A stretch of DNA of 64,000 nucleotides from an uncultured Ulvibacter sp. (GCA_943789105.1 CALSSW010000001.1:186001-250000); one strand, 5' to 3'; positions 9,017-20,034 are shown, numbered from the stretch's first letter. A program made the numbers and translations. Notes: generated from the sequence alone by a model not told the origin.

Positions 9017-11039
9017 TTATTGCCATATAAAAGCCCCCTTTTCATAGGTGCTATGAAAAGGGATTTTTTTTTCAATGCATGTTTGCCTCCAACGATCTAC
9101 GTAGCTTTTGTAATTACTTCCATCTGCTATAATACGCACGGGCGATACACTATCTATAAAACGCGCAAGATGTATTTGCGTGTTTTGAGTTAATACAACA
9201 ACTGGTTCTTGTAAGGCTTCTGGAAACACTCCAACACTATCCAAAATTAAAATAGGTGTCTCTTTATAGGTAAACACCTTAGGTAATTTTTCTTGTGCAC
9301 TACTGCTGTTGTAATTTGCTGTTTTGTAACTTGAAATAAGACTAGCCAAAGCGGGAGTTATACTATCTGGAACAAACAAAGTAACTTGGTGTTTTTGTTT
9401 AACCCCAAGGAGTGTTTGTTTGTATTTGTGAAATACAATAAGGTGCCCCGGTGTTGGATACACTTTCATTATGGTTAAAACTCCCAAGGCAATCCCGCAA
9501 GATCCCAGGAAAGACATCAGGTTTTTGAAATTCCATTTTTTGCATACCAACAATAGGCAGATAATAACACCATAGCTTATAAATAAAAATGTCTTAGGGA
9601 AAGAAATTTCTTTAAATAAAAAAGCATCTTGCGCGGCTACCCAGGTAATAAAATCATTGAGTATGGCTATCATGCCTCCATATATTTTTGCCATACTATC
9701 TGGCAGGATATTAAGACATCCAAGAATTACTACCACAAAACCAACACTTAATACCGCCCCAAGTAAAGGCAATACAATGATATTGGTAATGAAAAATAAA
9801 CCTGGAAATTGATTAAAATAATAGATACTCAATGGGCCAAGGCCAATTTGCGCAGCAATGGTAACGGTCGTGGTATTCCATAGTAATTTGGTTAGTGTAT
9901 TACTAGGTGTGTAATAGCTTGCAAGTTTCGGTTGTATTGTAATAATTGACAAAACTGCTAGGTAGCTTAATTGAAACCCAACTTGGAGTACATACAAAGG
10001 ATTGTACATTAGTAAACATATAAATGATAAACTCAGGGTATTTATAGTACTGGTTTTTCTACCCAAAGCTTGCGCAATAGCAAAAAAACTAAACATGGTA
10101 ACAGCTCTGCACACTGAGGCAGATAATCCTGTAACAAGGGCGTAACACCACAAGCTCAAAACAATAGAAATACTACGAATAATTTCTCCTTTTTCAAGTC
10201 TAGTTACGGGAGCTAGTAGCATCAGTAATATAGCATATAGTATGCCTACGTGTAATCCAGAAACTGCTAATATGTGTACGGCTCCTGCAGCCGCATATCT
10301 CTGGTATAGTTGTTTGTCTAAGGCTTTTTTTTGCCCTAAAATTAATGCCTGTATGACGGCTAGTTCTTTTTGAGAAATGCTTGTTTGTGCTAGTTTGTAA
10401 ATGCAGTAGTTTCTAAATTTTTCTGCATATCCTTTTAAAGAAGATGCAGCTGGCTCTAGTTTTAAAATCTCACAATAGCTGCTACGAATTTCATGGTATA
10501 TGCCTTGATTTTTTAAATAAGCTGCATAGTTAAATTGATAAGGGTTTTTTGGCCCAACTACAGGAGTTAATTTTTCATTTAATATAACTCTGTCACCAAT
10601 AGCAAGTGGTTTTGCTAGACTGTCTTTGGTAATTAGGAAAACTATATCCCCTTTGCACGAAACTCCGTCTAGGGCTTGTGTGGCCGCCCTGTATTTGTAA
10701 TTATAGGTGTCTGGCTTTAAGATTTCTTTAATCTGTAGTTGTACAAGAGGTCTTTGCTGGGTTAGGGCATGTATGTAATGCTGTTGCTGAAATTGTAGGA
10801 ACTGTGATTTGGTACTTATAACAACCCAAGGCTATAAAAAATAGACATAGTACCCCGCCAAACCAAGGGCTGTTGTAAAAACTATTTCTACTTGTAAACC
10901 AAAAAACAGCTAGTACCACAAATAGCAAACAAACTACTGGTAGTAGCAGAGGGAGGGAGTCGGCTTTAAAAAAACCAATACCAATACCTATAGCAAATGC
11001 TAAGGCGGTTGTAATTATAAACGGGTTGGAGTGTTTCAA
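9017..11039 (-). CDS. comEC: ComEC/Rec2-family competence protein, one frameshift
   Basis: Joined across one frame change the product is ~674 residues, typical for flavobacterial ComEC, the inner-membrane channel for DNA uptake. The N-terminal frame (start at 11039) carries two or three membrane helices and the start of the DUF4131 region, then runs into a stop near 10728. The rest reads in another frame from about 10800 down to 9017: it holds the competence-domain hallmark AVSGLHVGILYA and SASVCRAVTMF with multiple helices, and ends in HSTYEKGAF. The C-terminal beta-lactamase-like nuclease domain seen in some ComEC proteins is reduced or absent. The shift lies between about 10760 and 10830. 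The last codons overlap a terminator of the convergent thioredoxin gene. Confidence 0.85.
9036..9071 (+). terminator. Terminator of the thioredoxin-fold gene, inside comEC
   Basis: Perfect 12-bp stem (9036-9047 with 9051-9062), GTG loop, then an A and eight T. The hairpin lies within the convergent comEC coding region. Confidence 0.75.
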
Positions 11040-11151
11040 TCTATAGGCGCGAAAAACCTATAACCTTGGGAGTTTTTTTAAAAGTACTAAAAATCTCTAC
11101 ATTACTTTGTTTTGGGTTGCGCAAATTTGTTTTTAGGAAGATTGCAGCCCT

Positions 11152-12264
11152 TTATTTTAGCGCATCAACGATTAGCTGTCCCGTTGCATCACTGGCGCCT
11201 ATTCCTCCTAATTTTTGCTCTAAGGCATCGTAAGACTTAAGCAATGATGCTCTATTGTCTTTGTCTAGAATTTTGGTGAGTTCTTTAATTAAACGCTGGG
11301 TGTTGAAATCTCCCTGGATGAGCTCTGTAACCACTTCTTTGTCTAGAATAAGGTTTACTAGAGAAATGTATTTAAGCTTAACAACCTGTCTTGCAATGGC
11401 CACAGATATTGCGTTTCCTTTGTAACAAACAACTTGCGGTACTTTAAAGAGAGCTGTTTCTAGGGTAGCTGTTCCTGAGGTAACAATTGCAGCATGAGAT
11501 ACCGAAAGTAAATCATAGGTTTTGTTTAACAGTAAATGTATGTTTTGCTTGTTTAAAAAAGGCGCATAAAATGATGCGTCTTGACTTGGGGCTCCCGCTA
11601 TCACAAATTGGTAGTCTTCAAAGGTATCTGTAATAGATAGCATAATACGCAGCATTTTTGATATCTCTTGCTTTCTGCTTCCTGGCAGCAGCGCAATAAT
11701 AGGTCTTTGGTCTAGTCCATGGAGTTTGGCAAATGCTTCTTTGTTTGTCTGTTCTCTATTGTTAATGGCGTCAATAAGGGGGTGTCCAACAAAATGTACC
11801 GGAAAATTATGTTTGTCTTGGTAGAAGTCTTTCTCAAAGGGAAGGATAACATACATGGCATCCACATCTGCTTTTATGTCTTTAATTCTTCCTTCTTTCC
11901 AGGCCCATATTTGAGGGGAGATATAATAATGTGTTTTGAAACCTTCTTTCTTTGCCCATTTGGCAATACGTAAATTAAATCCAGGATAGTCTATAAAGAT
12001 AATTACATCTGGCTGGAAGGCTGTAATGTCTTTTTTGCAAATAGAAATATTTTTAAAAATAGTTCTTAGGTTAAATAGAACTTCAATAAAACCCATAAAG
12101 GCAAGATCTCTGTAATGTTTTACCAGACCTTGGGTTTGTTGTTGCATTAAATCTCCACCCCAAAACCTAAAACTAGCTTTTGAATCTTTAGCCTTTATTG
12201 ATTTGATTAGGTTTGCACCGTGCAAATCTCCTGAGGCCTCTCCTGCAATGATATAATACTTCAT
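11152..12264 (-). CDS. lpxB: Lipid-A-disaccharide synthase
   Basis: A 370-residue GT19 glycosyltransferase joining UDP-2,3-diacylglucosamine and lipid X to give lipid A disaccharide, at the inner face of the cytoplasmic membrane. It begins with the family signature YYIIAGEASGDLHGANLI and contains GFIEVL, FIDYPGFN, YYISPQIWAWKEGR, LLPGSRKQEI and TSGTATLETAL, all conserved in LpxB. It closes a surE - membrane protein - lpxB group on the minus strand. Confidence 0.96.
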   Translation of the reverse strand: MKYYIIAGEASGDLHGANLIKSIKAKDSKASFRFWGGDLMQQQTQGLVKHYRDLAFMGFIEVLFNLRTIFKNISICKKDITAFQPDVIIFIDYPGFNLRIAKWAKKEGFKTHYYISPQIWAWKEGRIKDIKADVDAMYVILPFEKDFYQDKHNFPVHFVGHPLIDAINNREQTNKEAFAKLHGLDQRPIIALLPGSRKQEISKMLRIMLSITDTFEDYQFVIAGAPSQDASFYAPFLNKQNIHLLLNKTYDLLSVSHAAIVTSGTATLETALFKVPQVVCYKGNAISVAIARQVVKLKYISLVNLILDKEVVTELIQGDFNTQRLIKELTKILDKDNRASLLKSYDALEQKLGGIGASDATGQLIVDALK

Positions 12265-12302
12265 ATAGTATGTTGTTCTAAAATTTCAGAAACAAAAATT
12301 AA

Positions 12303-12587
12303 TTAAAATATAGTACATATGCTGTAATAGCTGTCAATAAATGTAGCCATTACAACACCTCTAGCTCTGTAATCTCTATCAAACTTTAAAAAACCAAAAA
12401 ACAATACCAGGTTTGGTAAAGCCCCCAATGTTAATACTGCCCATGCATTTCCAGTTTTTAAGTAAAAATCAAAAACTTCTGAAACGCTCGTTCCTTTTAA
12501 AAAGGATATGATGACTATACACATGCCAACTCCTGTTGCATTTGCAATGATCCCGGTTAGAAAGCCTATTATTATTTGTTTTTTCAT
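12303..12587 (-). CDS. Conserved small membrane protein of unknown function
   Basis: A 94-residue protein with an N-terminal hydrophobic segment containing ITGIIAN-like glycine/alanine spacing (residues 5-28) and a second one (residues 49-68), followed by a charged FDRDYRARG turn. I recognise no characterised domain. Its ATG directly follows the surE stop codon and it precedes lpxB by 38 bp, so it is part of the same operon. The position between surE and lpxB suggests an envelope context, but the function is unknown. Confidence 0.7.
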   Translation of the reverse strand: MKKQIIIGFLTGIIANATGVGMCIVIISFLKGTSVSEVFDFYLKTGNAWAVLTLGALPNLVLFFGFLKFDRDYRARGVVMATFIDSYYSICTIF

Positions 12588-13364
12588 CTATAAATCCCAG
12601 GTATTAATGTCTTTTATGGCGTGGTGAGCTGTTAAATCAAATTGTACTGGAACCACAGATACGTATCCATTGGCAAGTGCCCATTCGTCAGTGTCTTCGC
12701 CTTTGTCTTTATTTATAAACGCTCCTGTGAGCCAGTAATAATCTCTGCCCAGTGGGCTTGTTCTTTTGTCAAATTTTTCTTGCCAATACGCATCTGCTTG
12801 TCTGCACACTTTTACACCTTTAATTTTCTCTTGCGGAAGTTTAGGGATGTTTACATTAAGTACAACTCCAGAGGGGAGCCCCTGGGCAAGACATTTTTCA
12901 ACCATTAGCTTGATGTATTTTTTTGCAGGTTCAAAATCTGCCTCTAGAGAGTAGTCTAGTAAAGAAAACCCAATAGATGGAATACCAACGGTTCCTGCCT
13001 CAACAGCTGCGCTCATGGTACCGCTATATATTACATTAATAGAAGAATTACTGCCATGGTTTACGCCACTTAGGCATAAATCTGGTTTTCTGTCCAGTAT
13101 TTCGTTAATGGCAATTTTCACACAATCCACGGGAGTGCCACTACAACTATATTCGTTTTGAGGCGCATCTTTCTCAATTAGTATACTATTGCAGTATATC
13201 GTGTCGTTAATAGTTATGGCATGACCCATTGCACTTTGGGGTGCATCTGGAGCTACCACCACAACATCTCCAAAAGTAGTTGCTACTTCAATGAGTGCTC
13301 TAATTCCAGGGGCCGTAATGCCATCGTCATTAGTAACTAAAATTAATGGTTTTTTTGCGTTCAT
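12588..13364 (-). CDS. surE: 5'/3'-nucleotidase SurE
   Basis: A 258-residue metal-dependent phosphatase acting on nucleoside monophosphates. The N-terminal LVTNDDGITAPGI holds the paired aspartates that bind the divalent metal; APDAPQSAMGHAIT, SGTPVDCVKIA and SGVNHGSN follow in the order typical of SurE. It heads the operon with the small membrane protein and lpxB. A TATTTTTG element (13384-13391, minus strand) lies 19 bp before the ATG. Confidence 0.95.
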   Translation of the reverse strand: MNAKKPLILVTNDDGITAPGIRALIEVATTFGDVVVVAPDAPQSAMGHAITINDTIYCNSILIEKDAPQNEYSCSGTPVDCVKIAINEILDRKPDLCLSGVNHGSNSSINVIYSGTMSAAVEAGTVGIPSIGFSLLDYSLEADFEPAKKYIKLMVEKCLAQGLPSGVVLNVNIPKLPQEKIKGVKVCRQADAYWQEKFDKRTSPLGRDYYWLTGAFINKDKGEDTDEWALANGYVSVVPVQFDLTAHHAIKDINTWDL

Positions 13365-13383
13365 TGATACTGTGTTTGTCCTA

Positions 13384-13391
13384 CAAAAATA
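13384..13391 (-). promoter_or_regulatory. -7 element before surE
   Basis: Reads TATTTTTG on the minus strand, a full TAnnTTTG match; no clear -33 TTG at the usual spacing. Confidence 0.4.
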
Positions 13392-13524
13392 CAGTTATTA
13401 ATTGTATGTATAACCATGGAGGAAAATAACAATTTTTAGCCATCTATTAACAAAAAAATAGGAATTATAAAGAGGCTTGGCATGGTTTTTTATATATTTT
13501 TAACCTGACTTAAAAAGATAGTTT

Positions 13525-15704
13525 ATGCAACTGATGAAAAAGAATTTTAAAGTACTCTTATTGGCTGTTTTTGTAGCGGCAGCATCTTGCAGCTTTACCA
13601 CCAAAAGCTTTGATAGCTCCAGAGAAAGACAAGCTCTTAATAGATTTGGTAACCTATGTTCTTGAAAAATGGCACTATGATGCCCCGCCCATAGATGATG
13701 TTTTTTCTAATGGCTGTCTACGCCAAGTTTATTGATGGGGTTGACCCAATTAAGCGCTATTTTTTAGCGCAGGATATTCAAGAATTTGAGCAGTATAAAC
13801 TCCAGATTGATGATCAATTAAGAACGAAAGATCTATCTTTCTTTAATTTGGTTTACGATCGCCTAGTACTGCGTATGGAGGAGTCAAAAAAAATGTATCA
13901 AAACGCATTAAGCACTCCTTTTGATTATACAAAAGATGAAACCATCAATGTAGATTATGACGCCTCTAGCTATGCAAGCACAAAAAAGGAGTTGCAGTCC
14001 CGTTGGAGAAAACAATTAAAGTTTTCTACCATCTCCACCTATTATGATTTTCTAGAAGAAAAACAAACCGTAGAAAAAAGAAAGGCTGAGGCTCTTAAAC
14101 AATCCAAACAATACATTGCCACGGGAAATGAAGACCTAACAGATACACAATTAGAAGAAAAATCTAGAGCTTCTACACAAACTAGCTTAGAGGAGTATTA
14201 TGATTTTACAGATGATCTGCAACGCAAAGATTATTTTGCCATTTTTTTAACCACAATTGTGGAACAGTTTGACCCACACACAAACTATATGGCCCCTCCA
14301 GATAGAGATCGTTTTGACCAGCGTATGTCTGGAAAACTTGAGGGTGTTGGAGCCCGGCTTCAAAAAAAGAAAGACTATATAAACGTAATAGAGGTTATTA
14401 GTGGTGGTCCTGCTTGGCGGGGTGAGCACATCGAGGTAGGAGATGTTTTATTGAAAGTTAGACAAGAAGATGAGCTTGAACCGGTAAGTATTGTTGGGAT
14501 GAGAATTGATGATGCTGTAAAACTAATTAAAGGGCCAAAGGGATCAAAGGTAATACTTACTGTAAAAGGAGTAGATGGATCTATACGAGAAGAAATAATT
14601 ACACGTGATGTTGTAGAACTAGAAGAAACCTATGCGAAATCAACTATAGTTGGCAAACAAGACAACACCTATGGTTTAATTAATTTGCCGGCATTTTATT
14701 TTAACATGCAAAACTATAAAGAGCGTAATGCGGCCACAGATATTAAGAAAGAAATTCTTAGCCTCAAAAAAGAGGGGGTAGAGGGCTTGGTACTAGATTT
14801 AAGAAACAATGGAGGAGGTTCTCTAAGAACGGCAGTAGAAATTGCAGGGCTGTTCATTAAAGAAGGTCCTGTTGTTCAAGTTGCAAGCAGTGATGGCACT
14901 AAAGATGTTCTAGAAGATAAAGATGCCACAATTATTTGGGACGGCCCTCTTGTTATTTTAGTAAACGAGCTTTCTGCATCTGCTTCAGAAATTTTGGCAG
15001 CAGCCATGCAAGATTATAAAAGAGCTATTATTATTGGAAGCAAACAAACCTATGGTAAAGGTACGGTTCAAAATGTGGTAGATTTAAATAGATGGTTGCG
15101 TAAAAATGATCAAGGAGATATGGGCGCTTTGAAGCTTACCACTCAAAAGTTTTATAGAGTTAACGGAGGGTCTACTCAATTAGAAGGAGTTAAAAGTGAT
15201 GTGGTGATGCCAGATCGGTATAGTTATTTTGATGTTGGAGAGCGAGATTATGACAACCCATTACAGTATGATAAAATATCCCCGGCATCCTATGAGCTTT
15301 GGGAAGGATACATAGACTACCAGACAACCATAGATAAAAGTAAAACTAGAATTGCTCAAAACAATCAATTAAGGCTTATTGAGCAAAACGCTATGTACAT
15401 TAAAGAGCGTCGTGACCAAATGAATATAACACTCAATTTAACTGGATACACTACCCAAATAGATGAAAATAAGCAGGCTGTAAATAAATTTGATTCTTTA
15501 GACACTTATGATAATCAGTTAAGTTACCGTTCCCTCCCAGATGAGCTAGTTTTGATGCGTGAAGACACCACTTTGGTTGAGAAACGCAAAAGATGGCATA
15601 AAAACCTGACTAAAGATGTATACCTTGAGGAGGCAATTAGTGTTCTGCAAGATTTAAAGCTGGCTACTATTAAAAACGGGAATGCACCAAAACTGAAAAA
15701 TTAA
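13525..15704 (+). CDS. Tail-specific carboxy-terminal protease (S41), two frameshifts near the N-terminus
   Basis: The full product, read through two frame changes, is ~726 residues, the usual size of flavobacterial Prc/CtpA-type periplasmic proteases. The ATG at 13525 (or 13534, same frame) begins a lipoprotein-like signal ending AAASC. The frame changes near 13605 (TTKSFDS|APEKDKLLIDLV) and again near 13703 (PIDDVFS|MAVYAKF). The long intact frame from 13695 holds a Prc N-terminal region, a PDZ domain (GVGARLQ to IITRDVV), and the S41 peptidase with the catalytic serine in NELSASASEI and lysine in TYGKGTVQ. The enzyme trims the C-termini of envelope proteins. The single long ORF could be functional only if the shifts are sequencing errors. 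Confidence 0.85.
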
Positions 15705-15727
15705 AAATTCATTATATTCTATAAAAC

Positions 15728-15762
15728 CTGCTATGATTCAACAATTATAGCAGTTTTTTTTT
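15728..15762 (+). terminator. Rho-independent terminator after the S41 protease
   Basis: 7-bp stem (15728-15734 with 15747-15753), 12-nt loop and a nine-T tail. Confidence 0.7.
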
Positions 15763-15794
15763 GCTTTATAAGTGGCTAAGTTTTGCTACATTTA
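15761..15794 (+). promoter_or_regulatory. Promoter of the ABC permease gene
   Basis: TTG (15761-15763), 23-nt spacer and TACATTTA (15787-15794), ending four bases before the GTG at 15799. This supports the later GTG as start and predicts an almost leaderless mRNA. Confidence 0.4.
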
Positions 15795-15798
15795 CCTT

Positions 15799-16899
15799 GT
15801 GAAAAAAGCAACATCATTATCACAATTAGCCTTTCAAAAGTTTTGTAAAAATTTTTGGGGAATGCTAAGTGTTGCTTTTTTAACCTTAGCCGTTATGGTT
15901 GCAATTTTCGCCTATGGCTTGGCGCCAGATAGTAGTGAAAATGCAAATCAAATGCATTTGTCTATTCATTCTAAAGCGCCAGGATTTACAGTTAAAATGC
16001 TCGTTTTGCCTGTTGCGCTTGCACAGAAAAATAATTTTTATACTTTTTTCTTTGGCAATGAAAATGCTACTACAGAAATTCCAATAAGTGGCTACAATGT
16101 TTTAGAAAATGGAATTTCTATCTCCCTGTATACTGAGGACGGCTCTGGCCCTACAAAATATTTTTCACTTGATCGGTTTACAAATCTTGCTTTATCAAGC
16201 CAGATTCCTACTAATTATATTAAAGAACAAACGTTTTTGTTAGGCACAGATAAATACGGCAGGGATCTGCTTAGCAGAATGTTAATTGGCATACGTATTT
16301 CTTTAGCTATTGGTTTTGTAGCTGTTTTTATATCACTACTAATAGGTGTTTTTATGGGTGCTATTGCAGGTTATTTTGGCGGCAAAGTAGATGCCATTAT
16401 AATGTGGATTATTAATGTGACATGGTCTATTCCAACCCTTTTATTAGTCATTGCCATTACCTTGGCTCTTGGAAAGGGTTTTTGGCAGGTTTTTATAGCC
16501 GTAGGGCTTACTATGTGGGTAGAAGTTGCTAGAGTGGTTAGAGGGCAGGTGTTGAGCGTGAAACAAATGCAATATGTAACTGCAGCAAGATCACTTGGTT
16601 TTACAGATTATAGAATTATTACAAAGCACATACTGCCCAATATTATGGCGCCAGTTATCATCATTAGTGCTGCTAATTTTGCAGGTGCGATACTTATAGA
16701 GAGTGGCCTTAGCTTTTTGGGTATTGGAGCCCAGCCCCCAATGCCTAGTTGGGGAGGTATTATTAAAGATCATTACAGTTATATTGTTCTAGGTAAGCCT
16801 TATTTGGCAGTCATTCCAGGGCTTGCCATTATGAGTTTGGTAACTGCATTTATGTTGGTTGGTAATGCCCTAAGAGATGCATTAGATGTGAAAAATTAA
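15799..16899 (+). CDS. Oligopeptide ABC transporter permease (DppC/OppC type)
   Basis: About 366 residues from GTG 15799; an upstream in-frame GTG at 15772 would add nine residues but lies before the likely -7 element. The first membrane helix is followed by a periplasmic insert of ~110 residues, then the conserved FLLGTDKYGRDLLSRML entry to the transmembrane core with five more helices. The cytoplasmic EAA-loop is AARSLGFTDYRIITKHILPN, where the ATPase docks. The family imports di- or oligopeptides in Gram-negative bacteria. No partner permease, ATPase or binding protein is next to it here, as often in Flavobacteriia. Confidence 0.88.
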   Translation: MKKATSLSQLAFQKFCKNFWGMLSVAFLTLAVMVAIFAYGLAPDSSENANQMHLSIHSKAPGFTVKMLVLPVALAQKNNFYTFFFGNENATTEIPISGYNVLENGISISLYTEDGSGPTKYFSLDRFTNLALSSQIPTNYIKEQTFLLGTDKYGRDLLSRMLIGIRISLAIGFVAVFISLLIGVFMGAIAGYFGGKVDAIIMWIINVTWSIPTLLLVIAITLALGKGFWQVFIAVGLTMWVEVARVVRGQVLSVKQMQYVTAARSLGFTDYRIITKHILPNIMAPVIIISAANFAGAILIESGLSFLGIGAQPPMPSWGGIIKDHYSYIVLGKPYLAVIPGLAIMSLVTAFMLVGNALRDALDVKN

Positions 16900-16906
16900 T
16901 GCTTTT

Positions 16907-18169
16907 TTATGTGTAGTAATAGTTTGAGGCATCAAGTCTTACAAAAATAAAGAGTAAAATAGTAAAGCCCCATAAGCCAGAGCCTCCATAGCTAAAGAAA
17001 GGTAGCGGAATCCCTACGGTAGGAAATAATCCAGTAACCATCCCCACATTTATAAAAAAGTGAAAAAAAAGGATAGCACCTACACTATAGCCATATATAC
17101 GTGCAAATTGGCTCTTTTGTTGCTCTGCTAGAACAAGTACCCTTATTATTAAGAAAATAAATAAAATCACCACCCCTAGGCTACCAATAAAACCCCACTC
17201 TTCACCCACGGTACTAAAAATATAATCTGTGTGCTGTTCTGGAACAAAATTACCTTTAGTTTGTGTTCCTTGTGTCCATCCTTTACCAAACCATCCACCA
17301 CTGCCAATGGCAATTTCACTTTGGTTGGTGTTATATCCTATCCCTTTGGTGTCTATTTCTTTACCCAGCACAATGTTAAATCTATCTCTGTGGCGCTGCT
17401 CGAACACATTATTAAAAATATAGCTTACAGAAAAGGCAAAACTAACACACGCAATGGCAATGGTTGCATATTTAAAAACAGATGGTTTTAGCTTTTGCTT
17501 TTTGTTTTTAAGAAAGATACCAATGGTAATGAGTGCCACTAAAAACCCAATCCAAGGGGCACCCACAACAAGGGTTCCAACAAATAGTGCGGCAGCAAAA
17601 AAACCAAGCAATAAATAGACAAAATGGAGACCCTCTCTGTACAAAGGGAAAATAAAAGCAACATAAATTAAGGCACTTCCCGGATCTGGCTGCGGAATAA
17701 TAAATATAGCAGGTAGCGCCAGAATAAGAAATGCTTTGAGTTGATCTTTAAAGGCATTCATGTTGGTTTGTATGTCACTCACATATTTAGCAAGTGCTAG
17801 GGCTGTTGCTGCCTTTGCAAACTCACTAGGTTGTATGCTTGCGGGTCCAATTAAATACCAAGATGTAGCTCCATTTATAGTGTTTCCAAAGCTATATAGT
17901 CCTAGAAGTGTGAGTAATGAAACAAGGTAAATTATACTCGAAAACCGCTCATAAAACTTTGCCTCCAGCGCTAAAATAAATACAATAAGTATAAAACTAA
18001 GAAAAATCCAAAGCAGTTGCTTGGTGTACATATTGCTAAAGTCAAAAAAGGTACCTCCAGCTTGCGTGTATGATGCAGAATAGATGTTTACCCACCCAAT
18101 GCTTATCAAGGCTAAAAATAGCAGGATGATAATCCAATCAAACTTTAATGTGTTTTTTGTCGTAGCCAT
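16907..18169 (-). CDS. rodA: Rod-shape SEDS peptidoglycan glycosyltransferase RodA
   Basis: A 420-residue SEDS protein with about ten membrane helices that polymerises lipid II during cell elongation. FtsW/RodA family motifs are visible: IQPSEFAKAATALALAKY, PQPDPGSALIY (with the catalytic Asp region), and in the C-terminal part EHTDYIFSTVGEEWGFIG and GIPLPFFSYGGSGLWG. Its ATG overlaps the mrdA stop codon by one base (TAATG), implying translational coupling. Partner of the PBP2 encoded directly upstream. Confidence 0.95.
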   Translation of the reverse strand: MATTKNTLKFDWIIILLFLALISIGWVNIYSASYTQAGGTFFDFSNMYTKQLLWIFLSFILIVFILALEAKFYERFSSIIYLVSLLTLLGLYSFGNTINGATSWYLIGPASIQPSEFAKAATALALAKYVSDIQTNMNAFKDQLKAFLILALPAIFIIPQPDPGSALIYVAFIFPLYREGLHFVYLLLGFFAAALFVGTLVVGAPWIGFLVALITIGIFLKNKKQKLKPSVFKYATIAIACVSFAFSVSYIFNNVFEQRHRDRFNIVLGKEIDTKGIGYNTNQSEIAIGSGGWFGKGWTQGTQTKGNFVPEQHTDYIFSTVGEEWGFIGSLGVVILFIFLIIRVLVLAEQQKSQFARIYGYSVGAILFFHFFINVGMVTGLFPTVGIPLPFFSYGGSGLWGFTILLFIFVRLDASNYYYT

Positions 18170-20034
18170 TATTGATTGATTTTAAATGGCTTTCCAGCAT
18201 AAGGTTTGTTGTACTCATCTTCCAAAGATCCGTTTAAAACAAATGCTTCCATATCTGTTCTGGTAATTTCTCCTTTAATGTATTTTTCTATCATAAGGCT
18301 GGCAATTCTTCCTGCCCAACGCGCCCCCCAATATCCATTTTCAACAAAAACAGCAATGGCAATTTTAGGGTTGTCTTTTGGGGCAAAGGCAACAAAGACA
18401 GAGTGGTCTGTGAGCTGTTTTACACTGCCGTCAATTTTTTTAAAGTTTTCTGCAGTTCCAGTTTTACCACAAATTTCTATATCAGGTATTTTTAGAAAAG
18501 AAGCTGTTCCATCTCGATATACATCATGCATTCCTTCTATAATGGGTTCAAAGTACTTGGAGTCTATACTTGTTTTGTTGATGTGTTTAAATTTTTTAGC
18601 GATGGTGTCATGATCTTGTATGTTTTTTATCATGTGAGGGCGCACCCACCAACCTCTATTTGCAATGGCTGCCGTAAAGTTTGCCATCTGTATAGGTGTT
18701 AATAATACCTCTCCTTGGCCAATGGCATTTGAGATAGTGGCTGTTGCGTACCAGTTGTTGTTTGGATATTTGGCATCATAGGTTTTTGAACTAGGTATTT
18801 TACCTTTACTACCAACGGGCAAATCATAACCAAGGTAATTTCCAAGGCCAAAACTAGTTAAATGATTTTTCCAATTATCAATTCCCTTTTGAGGGGTATT
18901 GTATTTTTCAATCACACGTTTGTAAACGTTACAAAAATAGGTGTTACAAGATTTGGCAATTCCTCCCTGTAAATTAATAGGGCTCTTGTGTTCATGACAT
19001 CCTAATTTACGTCCTCTTTTTCCGTAATAATATCCTCCCCGACATTCAATCTTCTCATCAAGGCGCACTACATTTTCTTGCATAGCAATAAGCGCTGTTA
19101 GGGTTTTAAATGGGGAACCTGGCGGGTACTCTGCTTTAAGACCTCTATCAAATAGTGGGATGGCTATGGTGTCATAATACAGTTTGGTAAAGTTTTCAGA
19201 ACGTTCTCTGCCCACAAGTAAGCCCGGATCATAGTTGGGTGCTGTTACCAAGGATAAAATCTCTCCTGAAGAAGGTTCTATGGCAACAATACCACCTCGT
19301 TTGTTTGTAAATAGTTTTTCTCCGTAGGCCTGAAGTGTAGCATCAATAGTGAGGGTGATGTCTTTTCCGCGTTTTGGGAGTGTATCAAAAATCCCGCCTT
19401 TGTAGGTGCCGATATCTCTATTGAATCTATCTTTTTGAATGTATTTTACCCCTTTTGTGCCTCGTAATATTTGTTCGTATTGTTTTTCAATACCAGTCAT
19501 CCCTATTATTTCTCCCAATTCATAGGCAGGGTTTCTGTCAATAATATTTTGATCTACTTCTCTAATATACCCAAGGACATTTGCAGAATGTGATACTTCA
19601 TAGTCTCTCAAGGATCTTTTTTGAATAAAAAAACCACGATACTTGTGTATCTTTTCAGAGAGTGAGGCGTATTCTTCTTTAGTGAGTTGAGGTATTATCG
19701 GCGAGGCCAAACGAGGAGAATAGCGCTTTGCAATGGCAAGCTTTTTTAGAAATTTTTCTTTTGAAATATGAAGCAGTTCACAAAACGCTACGGTGTCCAA
19801 ATCTTTAACCTCTCTTGGAATAACCATAACATCATAGGATGGCTGATTTTGCACCAATAAGGTGCCATTTCTGTCAAATATATATCCTCTTTGCGGGAAA
19901 TCATAGACCGTTTTCACAGCATTATTCTCAGAAAGCTTTGCAAAAGAAGTGTCATAAATTTGCAAATAAAACAGCCTCCCTGTAAATACAAGGGCAGTGA
20001 CAAGAACAATAAAAAGCAATAAAAACTTTCTCAT
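18169..20034 (-). CDS. mrdA: Penicillin-binding protein 2
   Basis: A 621-residue class B penicillin-binding protein, the DD-transpeptidase of the elongasome. One N-terminal membrane anchor (residues 4-26) precedes the dimerisation domain with RGYIFDRNGTLL, and the transpeptidase carries all three active-site motifs: Ser307-Pro-Phe-Lys310, SCN at 362-364 and KTGT at 524-527. Length is normal. It sits between mreD and rodA in the standard rod-shape operon. Confidence 0.96.
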   Translation of the reverse strand: MRKFLLLFIVLVTALVFTGRLFYLQIYDTSFAKLSENNAVKTVYDFPQRGYIFDRNGTLLVQNQPSYDVMVIPREVKDLDTVAFCELLHISKEKFLKKLAIAKRYSPRLASPIIPQLTKEEYASLSEKIHKYRGFFIQKRSLRDYEVSHSANVLGYIREVDQNIIDRNPAYELGEIIGMTGIEKQYEQILRGTKGVKYIQKDRFNRDIGTYKGGIFDTLPKRGKDITLTIDATLQAYGEKLFTNKRGGIVAIEPSSGEILSLVTAPNYDPGLLVGRERSENFTKLYYDTIAIPLFDRGLKAEYPPGSPFKTLTALIAMQENVVRLDEKIECRGGYYYGKRGRKLGCHEHKSPINLQGGIAKSCNTYFCNVYKRVIEKYNTPQKGIDNWKNHLTSFGLGNYLGYDLPVGSKGKIPSSKTYDAKYPNNNWYATATISNAIGQGEVLLTPIQMANFTAAIANRGWWVRPHMIKNIQDHDTIAKKFKHINKTSIDSKYFEPIIEGMHDVYRDGTASFLKIPDIEICGKTGTAENFKKIDGSVKQLTDHSVFVAFAPKDNPKIAIAVFVENGYWGARWAGRIASLMIEKYIKGEITRTDMEAFVLNGSLEDEYNKPYAGKPFKINQ

